A stretch of DNA of 64,000 nt from Chloroflexota bacterium (GTDB lineage: Bacteria > Chloroflexota > Dehalococcoidia > Lucifugimonadales > Lucifugimonadaceae): the NCBI GenBank assembly GCA_018650845.1, contig JABIFF010000012.1:186001-250000 (forward strand), read 5' to 3'. Shown in pieces: positions 8,185-17,557 of the stretch. Positions within the stretch are counted from its first letter, which is position 1; each line of letters starts with the position of its first letter. Position numbers and translations under genes: made by a program. Under the pieces are notes generated by a model, which worked only from the letters and a program-made list of their open reading frames with translations, was not told the origin of the DNA and did not search any database.

Positions 8185-10414
8185 GTTTCACCTCGGGGAG
8201 AATTCGGTCGAGCCAGCCCGGAAGCCACCAGTTCCACGGTCCTGCTATTCGCATGATCGCTGGTGCCACCAAAGCCCTAACTAATGTCACATCGACGAAT
8301 ACAGCAATCGCCAAACCAAGTCCGATTGCCTTCACCACAACGACGTCGGCAAGAACGAAACTACCTGCAACAACAATGAGAATCGACGCAGCGCCGGTGA
8401 TTATCAGCCCGCTCCGTTGCAGCCCCTCCGCCACACTCGCTTCGTTGTCGCCTGTTCGGTCATATGCTTCAGCCACTCGCGAAAGTAGAAAAATTTCGTA
8501 GTCCATGCTCAGACCGAAAATGATTGCGAATAGCAATATGGGCAGGGTGGCCTCGATCACGCCCATCGCCTCGAAGTTCAGTACACCACTGAAGTGTCCT
8601 TGCTGAAATACAAAGACCAGCGCACCGTAGCTGGCAAGGATCGACAAGACATTCAAAGCCACTGCTTTCAAAGGCAATATCACCGATCGGAACAGCAGCA
8701 TTAGCGACAGATAGGTGATGATGAGCACCGCAGCGACGATGTACGGGAATTTGCCGTAAAGCGTGTTGATGATGTCGGTGATTTCGCTGGCTCCACCGCT
8801 GACATGCAGTTCGCCATCAGGCGGAATCAGTGCCCGGATGTCGGCAACCAACTGGCGGGTTTCAGGCCAGAACGGATGTAGGTCGCTGTGCACCAAGAAG
8901 AGGATAGCGCCGGGACGTACTGATTCTTCAACGATCCGGGCGGCAGCTACATCGGTTATCGATTCAGGATGCGTGTACAGAAGCTCATATTGATCAGGTC
9001 CAAACGTAGGATCGAGATTCACGATGCTTGTAACAGCCGACACGCCTTCAAGGCGTTCCAACTCACGGCCAATGTCGTAAGCCCGATCAAGATTCTCGCG
9101 AGAGAACGGATTCGTGCGTTCGGACGCATCGTCTAAATCGCCACCAAGTTCGCCAAACGTATACGCCACGGGAATTATTGTTTGAAGAGCGAATCCGAAC
9201 TCTTCTCTAAGGACGTCGAAGCCTTGTCGTGATTCGAGCGAATCCGGCAAAATCGTTGCGTCAACAGTTCCGAGTCGCATCGATAGAGCCGGCACTGCTA
9301 GCAATATCAATACAGTCGATGTCGGTATCAAAACCAGCCACGGTCGCTTCATCACCCATTTCGAAAGTGGCTCCCAGAAACTGCCACGCCTGCTCCAATC
9401 AGGACCAATCCTAAATCGATTCACCCGTTCACCAAGAACTGCCAATATCGCTGGCATTAAAGTGAGGGCGGCGATTAGAGCTGCAGAAATCACGGCCACG
9501 GCACCGATACCAACCGAGCGCAGCATCATGACATCAAATGTGATCAGACTCAGCAGTCCGATTAGGCTGGTCACAGCCGAAAAGAGAATCGCTTTACCAG
9601 CGTGCGAATGCGCTCCAAGAACGGCGTCATCTACCGTTTTGCCTTTGCGCAACTCTTCTTGGAATCTCGATGTGTAGAAGAGTGAATAGTCGATTCCAAT
9701 TCCGATTCCGAGCAGGCTGACGATATTCAAAGCGAACACCGACATGTCGATACCTTGCGACATGAAAAAAACTATCGCCACGCCAACAAGCACTCCGCCG
9801 CCGCCCACGGCTGCTGGCAATATCGCTGCTACCAGAGTGCCGAACACCAGCAGCAAGGCCAGAGTCGCTATCGGGAACGCAACGGTTTCACCTCGGCGCA
9901 AATCTCGTTCACTTGCCAGTGATATATCTCGGTAAAGTGCGGGTCCACCGGTGATGATTAGATCAAGCGGGCCGGGGTCGACATGTTCAGTAACGATTTC
10001 GAGAAAGTCGAGTGATTCTTCGAGTTCGAGCTTAAGGCCAGCTGATACATGTGCGGTGTTGCTAGTCGATGAAGCTCGTTGAGGATCGTCTAGCTGAGTG
10101 ACAACGTACGATATTTCGTCGTAGTCGATTAGTCCTGCTACCGCGTTATCAACGGCACCAGAAAATCGTGGGTCGAATGGCGACCAGTCGGGATGGCTGA
10201 ATACGAAATCGACAGTGAGAGTCGTTAGTTCGAGTCGCTCTTGTAGAACTTGTCGAGCCTTCACCGACGGGAACGACTCGTTGGAAAAACCGCCGGGTTT
10301 CAAGAATTCGTCTGCGCGCGGAAAGAACGGTAGTGCAGCCAGGATCACTACTGCCCAAGTGGCAAGGACGATGTATTTTCGGCGCACGACCAGCGCACCG
10401 AGTGCCGTTAGCAT
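8174..10414 (-). CDS. MMPL/RND family transporter
   Basis: 746 aa with the MMPL layout: TM1 near residues 13-33, an extracytoplasmic loop, TM2-6 (about 180-340) with GIGIDYSLFYTSRFQEE, TM7 near 360-380, a second loop, and TM8-12 (about 565-735) with GLSMDYEIFLLSRVAEAY. The Asp-Tyr pairs in TM4 and TM10 are the proton-relay residues of the family. These proteins use the proton gradient to export lipids or other hydrophobic molecules. It overlaps the downstream AttH-like lipoprotein gene by 11 bp. The cargo is unknown. Confidence 0.92.
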   Translation of the reverse strand: MLTALGALVVRRKYIVLATWAVVILAALPFFPRADEFLKPGGFSNESFPSVKARQVLQERLELTTLTVDFVFSHPDWSPFDPRFSGAVDNAVAGLIDYDEISYVVTQLDDPQRASSTSNTAHVSAGLKLELEESLDFLEIVTEHVDPGPLDLIITGGPALYRDISLASERDLRRGETVAFPIATLALLLVFGTLVAAILPAAVGGGGVLVGVAIVFFMSQGIDMSVFALNIVSLLGIGIGIDYSLFYTSRFQEELRKGKTVDDAVLGAHSHAGKAILFSAVTSLIGLLSLITFDVMMLRSVGIGAVAVISAALIAALTLMPAILAVLGERVNRFRIGPDWSRRGSFWEPLSKWVMKRPWLVLIPTSTVLILLAVPALSMRLGTVDATILPDSLESRQGFDVLREEFGFALQTIIPVAYTFGELGGDLDDASERTNPFSRENLDRAYDIGRELERLEGVSAVTSIVNLDPTFGPDQYELLYTHPESITDVAAARIVEESVRPGAILFLVHSDLHPFWPETRQLVADIRALIPPDGELHVSGGASEITDIINTLYGKFPYIVAAVLIITYLSLMLLFRSVILPLKAVALNVLSILASYGALVFVFQQGHFSGVLNFEAMGVIEATLPILLFAIIFGLSMDYEIFLLSRVAEAYDRTGDNEASVAEGLQRSGLIITGAASILIVVAGSFVLADVVVVKAIGLGLAIAVFVDVTLVRALVAPAIMRIAGPWNWWLPGWLDRILPEVKRVD

Positions 10415-10541
10415 TTTGTAATTCTGTGCTTTTCGTTTCGAGAATTCCGTGCTTCCCGCATCGATTTACGTGAGAGATGGAAAACCAGTATTCGATTCCG
10501 TGCGGCCGAGCCGCCAATCTAAGTATTCCCTATTAACGAAA

Positions 10542-10573
10542 CCGGGCTGCTACGGAAATCCGTAGCAGCCCGG
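10542..10573 (-). terminator. Hairpin terminator after gyrA
   Basis: A perfect 14-bp stem (10542-10555 with 10560-10573) with an AAAT loop lies 29 bp beyond the gyrA stop. The T-stretch after it on the minus strand is weak (TTTCGTT), but the stem is very stable. Confidence 0.7.
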
Positions 10574-10601
10574 TCGATTCTCTAACTACTAGTAGCTGAG
10601 G

Positions 10602-13208
10602 CTAGTCTTCCGATTCCTCAGTCGACTCTTCGACTGTCTCGTCAGTTACGTCAGCCGTAACTTCGTCATCCACTTTCGCTTCGGCACCCTCTTCGCCATC
10701 GCCGTTTCCAGCTTCAAGCGCAGATGGGTCGATTTCGGCTCCAGCTTCACGACGTTCGTCGATCACTCGAATTGCCGATATCTTGTCTCCAGCGTCTGGG
10801 ACCTGAATCTTCACACCCTGAGCGATTCGACCTGTTGATCGAATTTCGCCTAGGTTGGTTCGAATCACCTGAGCCTTCTCACTTACAAGCACCAGCTTGC
10901 CCGTTGAGTCGGTTCTGACTTCTTCGCTCACGACAGCCGAGTCAGCGACCCGACCAGTCTTCGTGGTTACCTTGAGTGTGATCAATCCCTTACCGCCACG
11001 ACGCTGCTGCGTGTAGTGACGGAGGAGTGAAAGTTTGCCGTAGCCCTTCTGGCTAACAATGAGCAAGTAGCCCTCGTCATCGACAACGTTCATCGAAACG
11101 ATCTCGTCCTTGTTCTGAACAGTCATTCCCTTCATTCCACCGGCTGCACGCTGTCGTGCGCGAACTTCGGAGGATTTGAAGCGAATCGACATACCTTCTT
11201 TAGAAACGAGAATTACGTCCTGATCGTCGTCAGCAAGAACTGCGCCGATAAGTCCGTCATCGCCCTTCAAATTGAAACAGCGCAGGCCGCTTCGGTTCAT
11301 GTTTCGAAGCAGTGGCAGGTGCATTCGCTTTACCTGTCCCAGTTTCGTTGCCATCACGAGATACGTGTCTTCTAGATAGCTTGAAACCGCAACTACGGCC
11401 TGAACTTCTTCTCGTGGTTCCATGTTGAACCCGAGGTTCTGGACTGGAGTTCCACGCGAATTTCTCGATTGATCGGCAGGGAGTTCGAATACGCGTGATG
11501 CGAATACTCGACCTCTATCTGTAAAGAACAGTAGGTAGTCGTGCGTATCAGCGATCTGCAAATGCGGCGTAACGTCGTCTTCCTTGGTCATTCTCTGACC
11601 TCGGACTCCACGACCACCACGGTGCTGCTTCTTGTAAGTATCGAGTTTGACCCGTTTCACGTAACCGTTACGGCTAAGCGTGATAACAACATCTTCGTGC
11701 GGCTCGGTATCTTCACGACGCCAGTCGCCAAGTTCTTCGTTGTGAACCTCGGTGCGGCGTTCGTCGCCGTACTTTCGCTTCAGTTCGTGAGTTTCCTTGC
11801 GGACAACTCCGAGAACCTTAGTGCTGTCGCCAAGAAGTTCTTCGAGTTCTGCAACAAGAGCGAGAAGTTCGTTGTACTCGTTCTCGATCTTTTCTCGTTC
11901 AAGAGCGGCCAAACGGCGCAGCTGCATATCGAGAATGGCTTGCGCCTGAATCTCAGACAATGCGAAGGCGCTCATCAAGCTATTGCGGGCCTCTTCAACG
12001 TCGGCAGACGCTCGAATCAGTGCGATCACTTCATCAAGGTTGTCGATCGCAATTCGAAGACCTTCAAGCACGTGTAGACGAGCTTTGGCTTTCTTGAGAT
12101 CAAACTCTGCACGCCTTCGAACTACTTCAACTCGGAAATCGATGTAGTGGCGGAGTGACTGCTTGAGCGTGAGAACTCGTGGAGTTCCATCAACTAGAGC
12201 AATCATGTTCACTGAGAACGAGTTGCGAAGGTTGGTCTGCTTGTACAGATTGTTCAGAACCACAGGCACGTGAGCACCACGTCGAAGTTCCAAAACGATT
12301 CGCATACCTTTACGGTCGGATTCGTCTCGTACTTCGCTAATGCCTTCGATCTTGCGGTTCTTGATGAGATCGGCGATCTTCGCAACGAGGTTCGCCTTGT
12401 TCACCTGGAACGGAATCTCGTTGAACACGAGACGCTTGCGTTCCTGCCTTTGAATATCTTCGATCTTGTGATCGGCCTGAACCATCACACGACCACGACC
12501 AGTTACATAAGCGTTTCGGATACCTTCTTGTCCCCAGATGTGTGCACCTGTTGGGAAGTCAGGACCTGTAACGAACTGCATCAGATCGTCTACCGAAGCA
12601 TCGGGATGACTGATCATGTGAACAACAGCGTCACAGATTTCTGTCACGTTGTGCGGCGGAATGTTCGTTGCCATTCCAACAGCAATACCGGAAGCACCGT
12701 TCACCAACAATGCTGGCAAACGAGCTGGAAGTACGGTTGGCTCTTTAAGGGACTGGTCGAAGTTCTCGCCCCAGTCGACAGTGTCACGATCGATATCGCC
12801 GAGCATCATCTCGGTGATAGATGAAAGTCGACACTCCGTGTAACGCATCGCGGCCGGCGGGTCGCCGTCGACAGAGCCATAGTTACCCTGACCATCTACA
12901 AGTGGGTAACGAAGCGAGAACGCCTGTGCCATACGCACCTGAGCGTCGTAGACCGACTGGTCGCCGTGTGGGTGGTACTTACCAAGCACTTCACCAACAA
13001 GACGGGCGCTCTTCTTGTACGACGATGTTGGGCGCATGCCCTGATCGTGCATTGCGTAAAGAATGCGGCGCTGCACAGGCTTGAGTCCATCTCGAACATC
13101 CGGAAGTGCTCTGGACACGATGACACTCATCGCATAGTCCAGATAGGACGTCTTCATTTCCTCTTCAATAGTTATTGGCCTGATACTGCCGAGGTCGCTA
13201 TTGACCAT
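10602..13208 (-). CDS. gyrA: DNA gyrase subunit A
   Basis: 868 aa. The breakage-reunion domain carries the catalytic Tyr123 in MRYTECRLS. The C-terminal beta-pinwheel carries the GyrA box QRRGGKG, which separates gyrase from topoisomerase IV. The quinolone-determining loop reads [10 protein letters not shown] (80-88): Gln84 stands where E. coli has Ser83. The last 50 or so residues form an acidic tail, longer than usual. GGAG precedes the ATG by about 8 nt. With GyrB (not in the window) it introduces negative supercoils. The upstream region has a CG-rich alternating tract at 13299-13345. Confidence 0.96.
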   Translation of the reverse strand: MVNSDLGSIRPITIEEEMKTSYLDYAMSVIVSRALPDVRDGLKPVQRRILYAMHDQGMRPTSSYKKSARLVGEVLGKYHPHGDQSVYDAQVRMAQAFSLRYPLVDGQGNYGSVDGDPPAAMRYTECRLSSITEMMLGDIDRDTVDWGENFDQSLKEPTVLPARLPALLVNGASGIAVGMATNIPPHNVTEICDAVVHMISHPDASVDDLMQFVTGPDFPTGAHIWGQEGIRNAYVTGRGRVMVQADHKIEDIQRQERKRLVFNEIPFQVNKANLVAKIADLIKNRKIEGISEVRDESDRKGMRIVLELRRGAHVPVVLNNLYKQTNLRNSFSVNMIALVDGTPRVLTLKQSLRHYIDFRVEVVRRRAEFDLKKAKARLHVLEGLRIAIDNLDEVIALIRASADVEEARNSLMSAFALSEIQAQAILDMQLRRLAALEREKIENEYNELLALVAELEELLGDSTKVLGVVRKETHELKRKYGDERRTEVHNEELGDWRREDTEPHEDVVITLSRNGYVKRVKLDTYKKQHRGGRGVRGQRMTKEDDVTPHLQIADTHDYLLFFTDRGRVFASRVFELPADQSRNSRGTPVQNLGFNMEPREEVQAVVAVSSYLEDTYLVMATKLGQVKRMHLPLLRNMNRSGLRCFNLKGDDGLIGAVLADDDQDVILVSKEGMSIRFKSSEVRARQRAAGGMKGMTVQNKDEIVSMNVVDDEGYLLIVSQKGYGKLSLLRHYTQQRRGGKGLITLKVTTKTGRVADSAVVSEEVRTDSTGKLVLVSEKAQVIRTNLGEIRSTGRIAQGVKIQVPDAGDKISAIRVIDERREAGAEIDPSALEAGNGDGEEGAEAKVDDEVTADVTDETVEESTEESED

Positions 13209-13298
13209 ATATTTCTCCGGTTAGGGGTTGGTGTTAGCCCACTGCGCTGCAAAGTGGCGCGCAATACGAAAGTTAATGACTCAACACTACGCTTCCCC

Positions 13299-13345
13299 AT
13301 GCGTACGCGCAACGTGCGCGTGGCGCACGCGTGTACGCATACGCG
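13299..13345. promoter_or_regulatory. Alternating purine-pyrimidine, hairpin-forming tract upstream of gyrA
   Basis: About 45 bp made largely of GC, CG, GT and AC steps, 90-140 bp upstream of the gyrA ATG and just after the stop of the amidotransferase-like gene. GCGTAC (13301-13306) and GTGCGC (13314-13319) can pair with the downstream GCGCAC and GTACGC to form an interrupted hairpin. Alternating Pu-Py of this kind is prone to Z-DNA under negative supercoiling. There is no T-run, so it is not a standard terminator. Confidence 0.5.
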
Positions 13346-13366
13346 AGGGCTTCCTAAAAACGGGCT

Positions 13367-13972
13367 CTATTGCTCGCTGCGTTCAACGAGGGCGAGCAGG
13401 AGACTATCGAACCCTTTCGGGGTACGCTCGTGCAAATGAGCAGGCCATTGAACGCCGATCAACCATTCCCGACCCGGCATCTCTATGGCTTCAACCACTT
13501 GGTCCTCAGCGTACACAGAGGAGAGCAGTCCATCGGCTACTTGCGCCGGTAAAAGCCCGTGTGTGTGGGCTGATGGGACTGTGACCCATCCTGACCCAGC
13601 GATGGTGTAGCCGACCTTCCCGCCCGGTGCCATGAACAGCGGATGTTTGGTTAGGTCTTCGTCTGGGTGGCCGTGGCCTTCGACTTTTATCGGCGGCTGG
13701 CCTCCAAGTGCGATGTTGAGGGCGTGCATGCCCCAACCAATGCCAAGAACCGGGAAACTGCCTTCGATTGCCTGTGCGAGAGCCGTGGGTATTGATTCCG
13801 ACGCTTCATATGCGCCTTCACCAGCTACCAGCAGTCCACCAATATCGCATGGGAAGCTATCGGATTCGCCGAGCACGACTGCTTCGCCTTCGCCATGTTT
13901 TATGGCGTCGATGAAGGGTTGGGGGTTCTCTCCGGGGCGCACAAGTAGCGCTACACGAGCAGGATTACTCAT
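13367..13972 (-). CDS. Class I glutamine amidotransferase-like protein lacking the catalytic triad
   Basis: 201 aa with the fold and block order of the PuuD-type gamma-glutamyl hydrolase/GATase family. At the nucleophile elbow, where the family has GICxG, this protein has GIGWG in PVLGIGWGMHALNIALGG, so the catalytic Cys is Gly (about residue 77). At the C-terminal His-Glu pair, where the family has GVQWHPE, it has GVQWPAHLH, so His and Glu are lost too. The frame is intact and codon use normal, so it looks like a maintained pseudoenzyme, possibly a binding or regulatory protein. It is encoded upstream of gyrA on the same strand; its ligand is unknown. Confidence 0.8.
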   Translation of the reverse strand: MSNPARVALLVRPGENPQPFIDAIKHGEGEAVVLGESDSFPCDIGGLLVAGEGAYEASESIPTALAQAIEGSFPVLGIGWGMHALNIALGGQPPIKVEGHGHPDEDLTKHPLFMAPGGKVGYTIAGSGWVTVPSAHTHGLLPAQVADGLLSSVYAEDQVVEAIEMPGREWLIGVQWPAHLHERTPKGFDSLLLALVERSEQ

Positions 13973-14041
13973 TCTGGAATGGTCGTTAAGGTGTTCAGAT
14001 AATTGGTTGTAACGCGAAAGGTTGGTTTGGAGGTGAAGACT

Positions 14042-14638
14042 CTAGAAGGGGATGCCCCAGAGTCCCATCCATTCGGTCAGTGATTTCTCTACGGCAAGAC
14101 CGTGCTTGCGTAGATCCTGTCCAAGTCGAGCTTCTGTGGGTCGATCTCGATCGCCTTCGCTCTCGCCTGTTGGCACAAACGGATAGAACGCTTTGCGGTC
14201 ATATCGGTAAATCCAGTAAGTGCGGAGTCCAGATCGATATGTGTTGTCTTCAACGGTTCCGGTGAAGTAGAGCTCGAACACTGCTGCGAGCAGATTGTCG
14301 GCGCCGTCGTTCATCCCAATAGCGTTGCCTACGGTGTAGACGCTCGATACGAGATCGCCAAAGTTTCCGTCTTCGAGCACAATCCATCGCATTCCGCGAT
14401 CATCGTCTTCGATTTCGAAGGCTGTTTTAGTCGCACCTTCGCCGAGGTATAAAACTTCGTTCAGTTCGTTCTTAATATCACTTTGGAACGCATTGTCTGC
14501 GTTGTTTTTGTAGATGACACCGGCACGACGTGAAGGTGTAATTTCACCGAGCGACTGGAGCTTTGCTTCAGTCTTGATAACGGTCGACATTGTCGACCAA
14601 TCGTCTTTAGGTTTCTTGCTTGCGCTGAACAATCCCAT
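14042..14638 (-). CDS. PspA-associated protein PspAB-like
   Basis: 198 aa, starting MGLFSASKKPKDDW. No enzymatic motif is visible. The overall pattern resembles the PspAB family: an N-terminal Gly-Leu-Phe start, a central LGEGATKTAFEIEDDDRGMRW region, then a DLVSSVYTVGNAI segment and a Tyr/Trp-rich C-terminal half. These proteins are typically encoded beside htpX and pspA in Actinobacteria and archaea. Here the stop of htpX is only 2 bp upstream, which supports the call. No pspA is seen in the window. A role in envelope-stress response is inferred from context only. Confidence 0.72.
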   Translation of the reverse strand: MGLFSASKKPKDDWSTMSTVIKTEAKLQSLGEITPSRRAGVIYKNNADNAFQSDIKNELNEVLYLGEGATKTAFEIEDDDRGMRWIVLEDGNFGDLVSSVYTVGNAIGMNDGADNLLAAVFELYFTGTVEDNTYRSGLRTYWIYRYDRKAFYPFVPTGESEGDRDRPTEARLGQDLRKHGLAVEKSLTEWMGLWGIPF

Positions 14639-14640
14639 AC

Positions 14641-15561
14641 CTATCGCAACCCGTAGCGCATGCGCTGTTCAAGTTCACGAAGTCTTTTAACCCGTTCTTG
14701 CAACGGTGGGTGAGTCGAAAACAAGTTCATGGAACCTTCGCCTTTCAGAGCTGCTGGAATGATCAAGAATGCGCTTGCTGTCTGCAGCTTACGCAGGTCC
14801 TTGTCAGGAATGTTTGCGACTGTGCCACTGATCTTCTCAAGGGCATCAGCCAAAGCACCCGGATCTCCGGATATTTCAGCCCCAGTATGGTCGGCACCGT
14901 ACTCACGGTATCTAGTCAAAGCGAGTACGAGTAGCTGACCAATGAAATATACGATCATGGTGACGAGGTAGACCATCATCACTCCACCACCGTTGTTGTT
15001 GCGTCGACCGCCCATGCCACCAAAGAGCATGTTCCAGAACAGCATCGTCATAAGGAAGCTGGTTACAGTGACTAGGAAGTTGGCGATTGCCAGCACCCGC
15101 ATATCGCGGTTCGCAACGTGGGCGAGTTCGTGACCGATCACGGCCTGTAACTCTCGCTCGTTTAGTCGCTGCTGAATCCCGGTTGTGACTGCTACTAGAG
15201 CATTCTTCGGGTTTCTACCTGTGGCGAATGCGTTCGGAATCGGAGTGTCAATTACTGCGACCTTAGGCATTGGCATTTCGTACCGATCAGCGAGCAGTTT
15301 CACCATTTTGTGTAATGCGGGTTGCTGTTCGGCAGTTACCGTCTTTGCGCCGGTCGACATCAAAATTAGCTTGTCGGACATGTAGTACTGCACCACAACC
15401 ATGATGCCGACAATTCCGCCGACGAACATTAGCTGCATTCCGGCTGCCATCAGAAACAGTGCGAAAACCGCGTATAGAAAGCCGAGCATGAACATAGTGA
15501 AGTACATGCGCGTTGCTAAACCGCGATCTTTATGGAATTTCCGGGTGGTAGTTGAAGTCAA
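14641..15561 (-). CDS. htpX: Zinc metalloprotease HtpX
   Basis: About 306 aa from my preferred TTG start at 15561 (mature start LTSTTTRKFHKDRG). An AAGAGA ribosome site (15575-15570) precedes it by 8 nt. The frame stays open to an ATG at 15675, but that would put a perfect 22-bp palindrome and poor-quality sequence inside the protein. Two N-terminal membrane segments are followed by GHELAHVANRD (HExxH zinc site), two more hydrophobic segments and REYGADHTGAE carrying the third zinc ligand. HtpX is an inner-membrane protease that clears misfolded membrane proteins. It is followed after 2 bp by the PspAB-like gene. Confidence 0.92.
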   Translation of the reverse strand: MTSTTTRKFHKDRGLATRMYFTMFMLGFLYAVFALFLMAAGMQLMFVGGIVGIMVVVQYYMSDKLILMSTGAKTVTAEQQPALHKMVKLLADRYEMPMPKVAVIDTPIPNAFATGRNPKNALVAVTTGIQQRLNERELQAVIGHELAHVANRDMRVLAIANFLVTVTSFLMTMLFWNMLFGGMGGRRNNNGGGVMMVYLVTMIVYFIGQLLVLALTRYREYGADHTGAEISGDPGALADALEKISGTVANIPDKDLRKLQTASAFLIIPAALKGEGSMNLFSTHPPLQERVKRLRELEQRMRYGLR

Positions 15562-15576
15562 TATCGTTATCTCTTG

Positions 15577-15598
15577 GTGCATTGATCGATCAATGCAC
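15577..15598. promoter_or_regulatory. Perfect 22-bp palindrome immediately upstream of htpX
   Basis: Bases 15577-15598 equal their own reverse complement over all 22 positions; the centre is TGATCGATCA and the outer ends are GTGCAT/ATGCAC. It ends 1 nt before the presumed htpX ribosome site. It could be a repressor operator, or in RNA a hairpin beside the ribosome site. It does not match CIRCE. Confidence 0.65.
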
Positions 15599-15712
15599 GG
15601 CCACAGCCAAACTTGCACGTAGAATCTTACCGTAGTAGCGGCGCAGGCGATAAAAGATTTACGCTGAATACGCACTTATATGAATTAGTCGTACCGAGCA
15701 CCAATATCACCG

Positions 15713-16699
15713 ATGTTGCCAGTGTTACGGATTTGGAGCCGAATCAGATTGACCGAAACCTCAACACGTAGTCCTTTCACCGCAGTGACTGATACCGAAC
15801 TTGAACACATAGAAAATTCGGTAATCCGAGCAGCGAGCGAAGCTGGCGACTTTGTGGCAAGTCGATTCGGTGGAGTTCTAGAAATATCGAATAAGGGTGA
15901 CAAGCCTGGCAAGGACCTCGTCACAGACGTCGATAAAGCCAGTCAGCGACTAATCGCCAAGATCATGGAAGAAACTTGCCCTGATCACATGTTGCTGGGC
16001 GAAGAAGACCCGCCAGACGAGGAACCGGAAGCTGCCGATTGGCTCTGGATTGTCGATCCGATCGACGGCACAACGAATTTCGTGAACTCTTCGCCAATTC
16101 ACGCCGTTTCGGTTGCTGCGTTGTTTCGGGGAGAGCCAGTGGCTGCCGCCATCTGGATTCCATGGCCGAACAAAGAAGGTCACTTATTAATGCACGCCCG
16201 AAAGGGTCACGGCACTTGGGTTGGCGATTCTCAGGTACATGTTCATAAGTCGAGCGATACGGGTGAACCGATCACTGGGGTGCTTTCCGCTCGTCCCGGT
16301 TGGATTCGCCGAATGTTCAACGTGCAAGAGCCACTAAACGGCCATTTTGGTGAAATTAGGGTTGGCGGCAGTGCTTGCTACGAACAGTTCATGGTGGCCA
16401 ACGGAACCATGCAGTACGCCTTAACCGGTTTTGCGATGGCGTGGGATTTTGCCGCAGCAATACTTCTTGTCAAAGAAGCAGGCGGAAAAGTGATGGCGAT
16501 TGGACCTAACCGAGAATTCGTGGAATTTAACGGATGGACCAATAACTACGCCAACGATTCGGCGACGTATGGTCGAATTCGCAAATGGGGCGGACTACTT
16601 CTCTCAGGTTCGCCAGCAACGGTCGATTTCGTTGCCAAAAACCTGCGACCTAAACGACGTGGATTGCTCGGCAAACTCAGCTCGCTCGTGGGTTCATAG
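15713..16699 (+). CDS. Inositol monophosphatase family protein
   Basis: 328 aa from the first ATG; GTG at 15785 would give 304 aa beginning VTDTELEHIENS and is equally plausible, since family members start near that point. Metal-binding motifs are GEEDPP (about 101) and WIVDPIDGTTNF (about 112-123); the second family motif is WDFAAAILLVKEAGG (about 243-257). The fold includes IMPase, SuhB, CysQ (PAP phosphatase) and fructose-1,6-bisphosphatase-like enzymes, which motifs alone cannot separate. It needs Mg2+ and is cytoplasmic. It is monocistronic and divergent from htpX. A 9-bp stem (16687-16695 with 16713-16721) spans its stop. Confidence 0.9.
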   Translation: MLPVLRIWSRIRLTETSTRSPFTAVTDTELEHIENSVIRAASEAGDFVASRFGGVLEISNKGDKPGKDLVTDVDKASQRLIAKIMEETCPDHMLLGEEDPPDEEPEAADWLWIVDPIDGTTNFVNSSPIHAVSVAALFRGEPVAAAIWIPWPNKEGHLLMHARKGHGTWVGDSQVHVHKSSDTGEPITGVLSARPGWIRRMFNVQEPLNGHFGEIRVGGSACYEQFMVANGTMQYALTGFAMAWDFAAAILLVKEAGGKVMAIGPNREFVEFNGWTNNYANDSATYGRIRKWGGLLLSGSPATVDFVAKNLRPKRRGLLGKLSSLVGS

Positions 16700-16810
16700 G
16701 CTTTTAGTTCACGAACCCACGGCTACTGATTGAAGCGTGATCCAAGCGTCCACAACGCTCACCAGCTATACGCCAATGAGGCTGCGAAGAGCGCCCAGCC
16801 AGCCGGACTC

Positions 16811-17095
16811 TCAGCCTTCGACGGTTACCTGCGGATAGAACGCTACGTGATCTTTGATATTGCTGGCGGCATCGGACGGTGTCGGGTAGTACCACGCCAC
16901 GTCTCGGGCCTCCTGCCCATCCACATCAACTGAGTAGTAGCTCGCTGTGCCCTTCCATGGACACCTCGTGTTCAGCCCGCTGTCGTTAAAGAACTCACGC
17001 TTAAGCGACTGCGGCGGAAAATATACGTTCCCTTCAACCACCTCGTAATCTTCTGTTTCGGCAACTACTGTTCCGTTGAAGATTGCTTTCACCAT
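16811..17095 (-). CDS. DUF427 domain protein
   Basis: 94 aa; the whole protein is one DUF427 domain. It starts MVKAIFNGTVVAETEDYEVVEG, then has the conserved NVYFPPQSL, the RCPWKGTASYYSV core and AWYYPTPSDAASNIKDHVAFYP. These small beta-rich proteins are widespread in Actinobacteria, cyanobacteria and Proteobacteria; no enzymatic function is established. It stands alone between the inositol-phosphatase-family gene and egtB. Confidence 0.9.
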   Translation of the reverse strand: MVKAIFNGTVVAETEDYEVVEGNVYFPPQSLKREFFNDSGLNTRCPWKGTASYYSVDVDGQEARDVAWYYPTPSDAASNIKDHVAFYPQVTVEG

Positions 17096-17557
17096 CGATT
17101 TTCCACTCCAGGATTCTTATTTCGAACTGACTGACCATCGGTGGCCATTCAGTTTTTGTATTCGTGCTAAAGAATCAGATGCCATGCGACGTAGATTAGA
17201 TGCGGGCAATTTTGGTTCACACCACCAGCACCTTTCTGAGATTGTATGCATCTGAGTATTCAGACTGCTCGCGAGCGAAGGTAGCGACGAGCGTTGAACG
17301 AATAGCTGAAATATGAATATTGGACCGTCGCCAAACGTGTTTCACAACTTGCTGGTGACAATGCCCATACGCAACATTCACAATTATTAGTAATATCACT
17401 GCTTGAAAATATTGCTCACATGCGGAGTCGGCGTACCTAGTGATGAAAATCAGTTGGGGTTAGGCTCCGATAAAGGCTGCTCATAGCCTGCGAACTCGAA
17501 GGGCTGATGTTCGAAATATGAGTGGAAATTCTCAAGGAAATACGGAGACACGAACCA
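17096..17557. other. Intergenic region ahead of egtB
   Basis: About 460 bp between the divergent DUF427 and egtB genes. I see no convincing gene, RNA element or long repeat. It must hold the promoters of both genes, but no clear -35/-10 pair could be assigned. Confidence 0.5.

Noticed and set aside
11541-12824. Long antisense frames opposite gyrA
   Set aside because: They mirror the codon structure of gyrA and have no domain similarity.
15562-15675. Upstream ATG for htpX
   Set aside because: It would place a perfect palindrome inside the coding region and add a non-homologous N-terminus; the TTG at 15561 has a better ribosome site.
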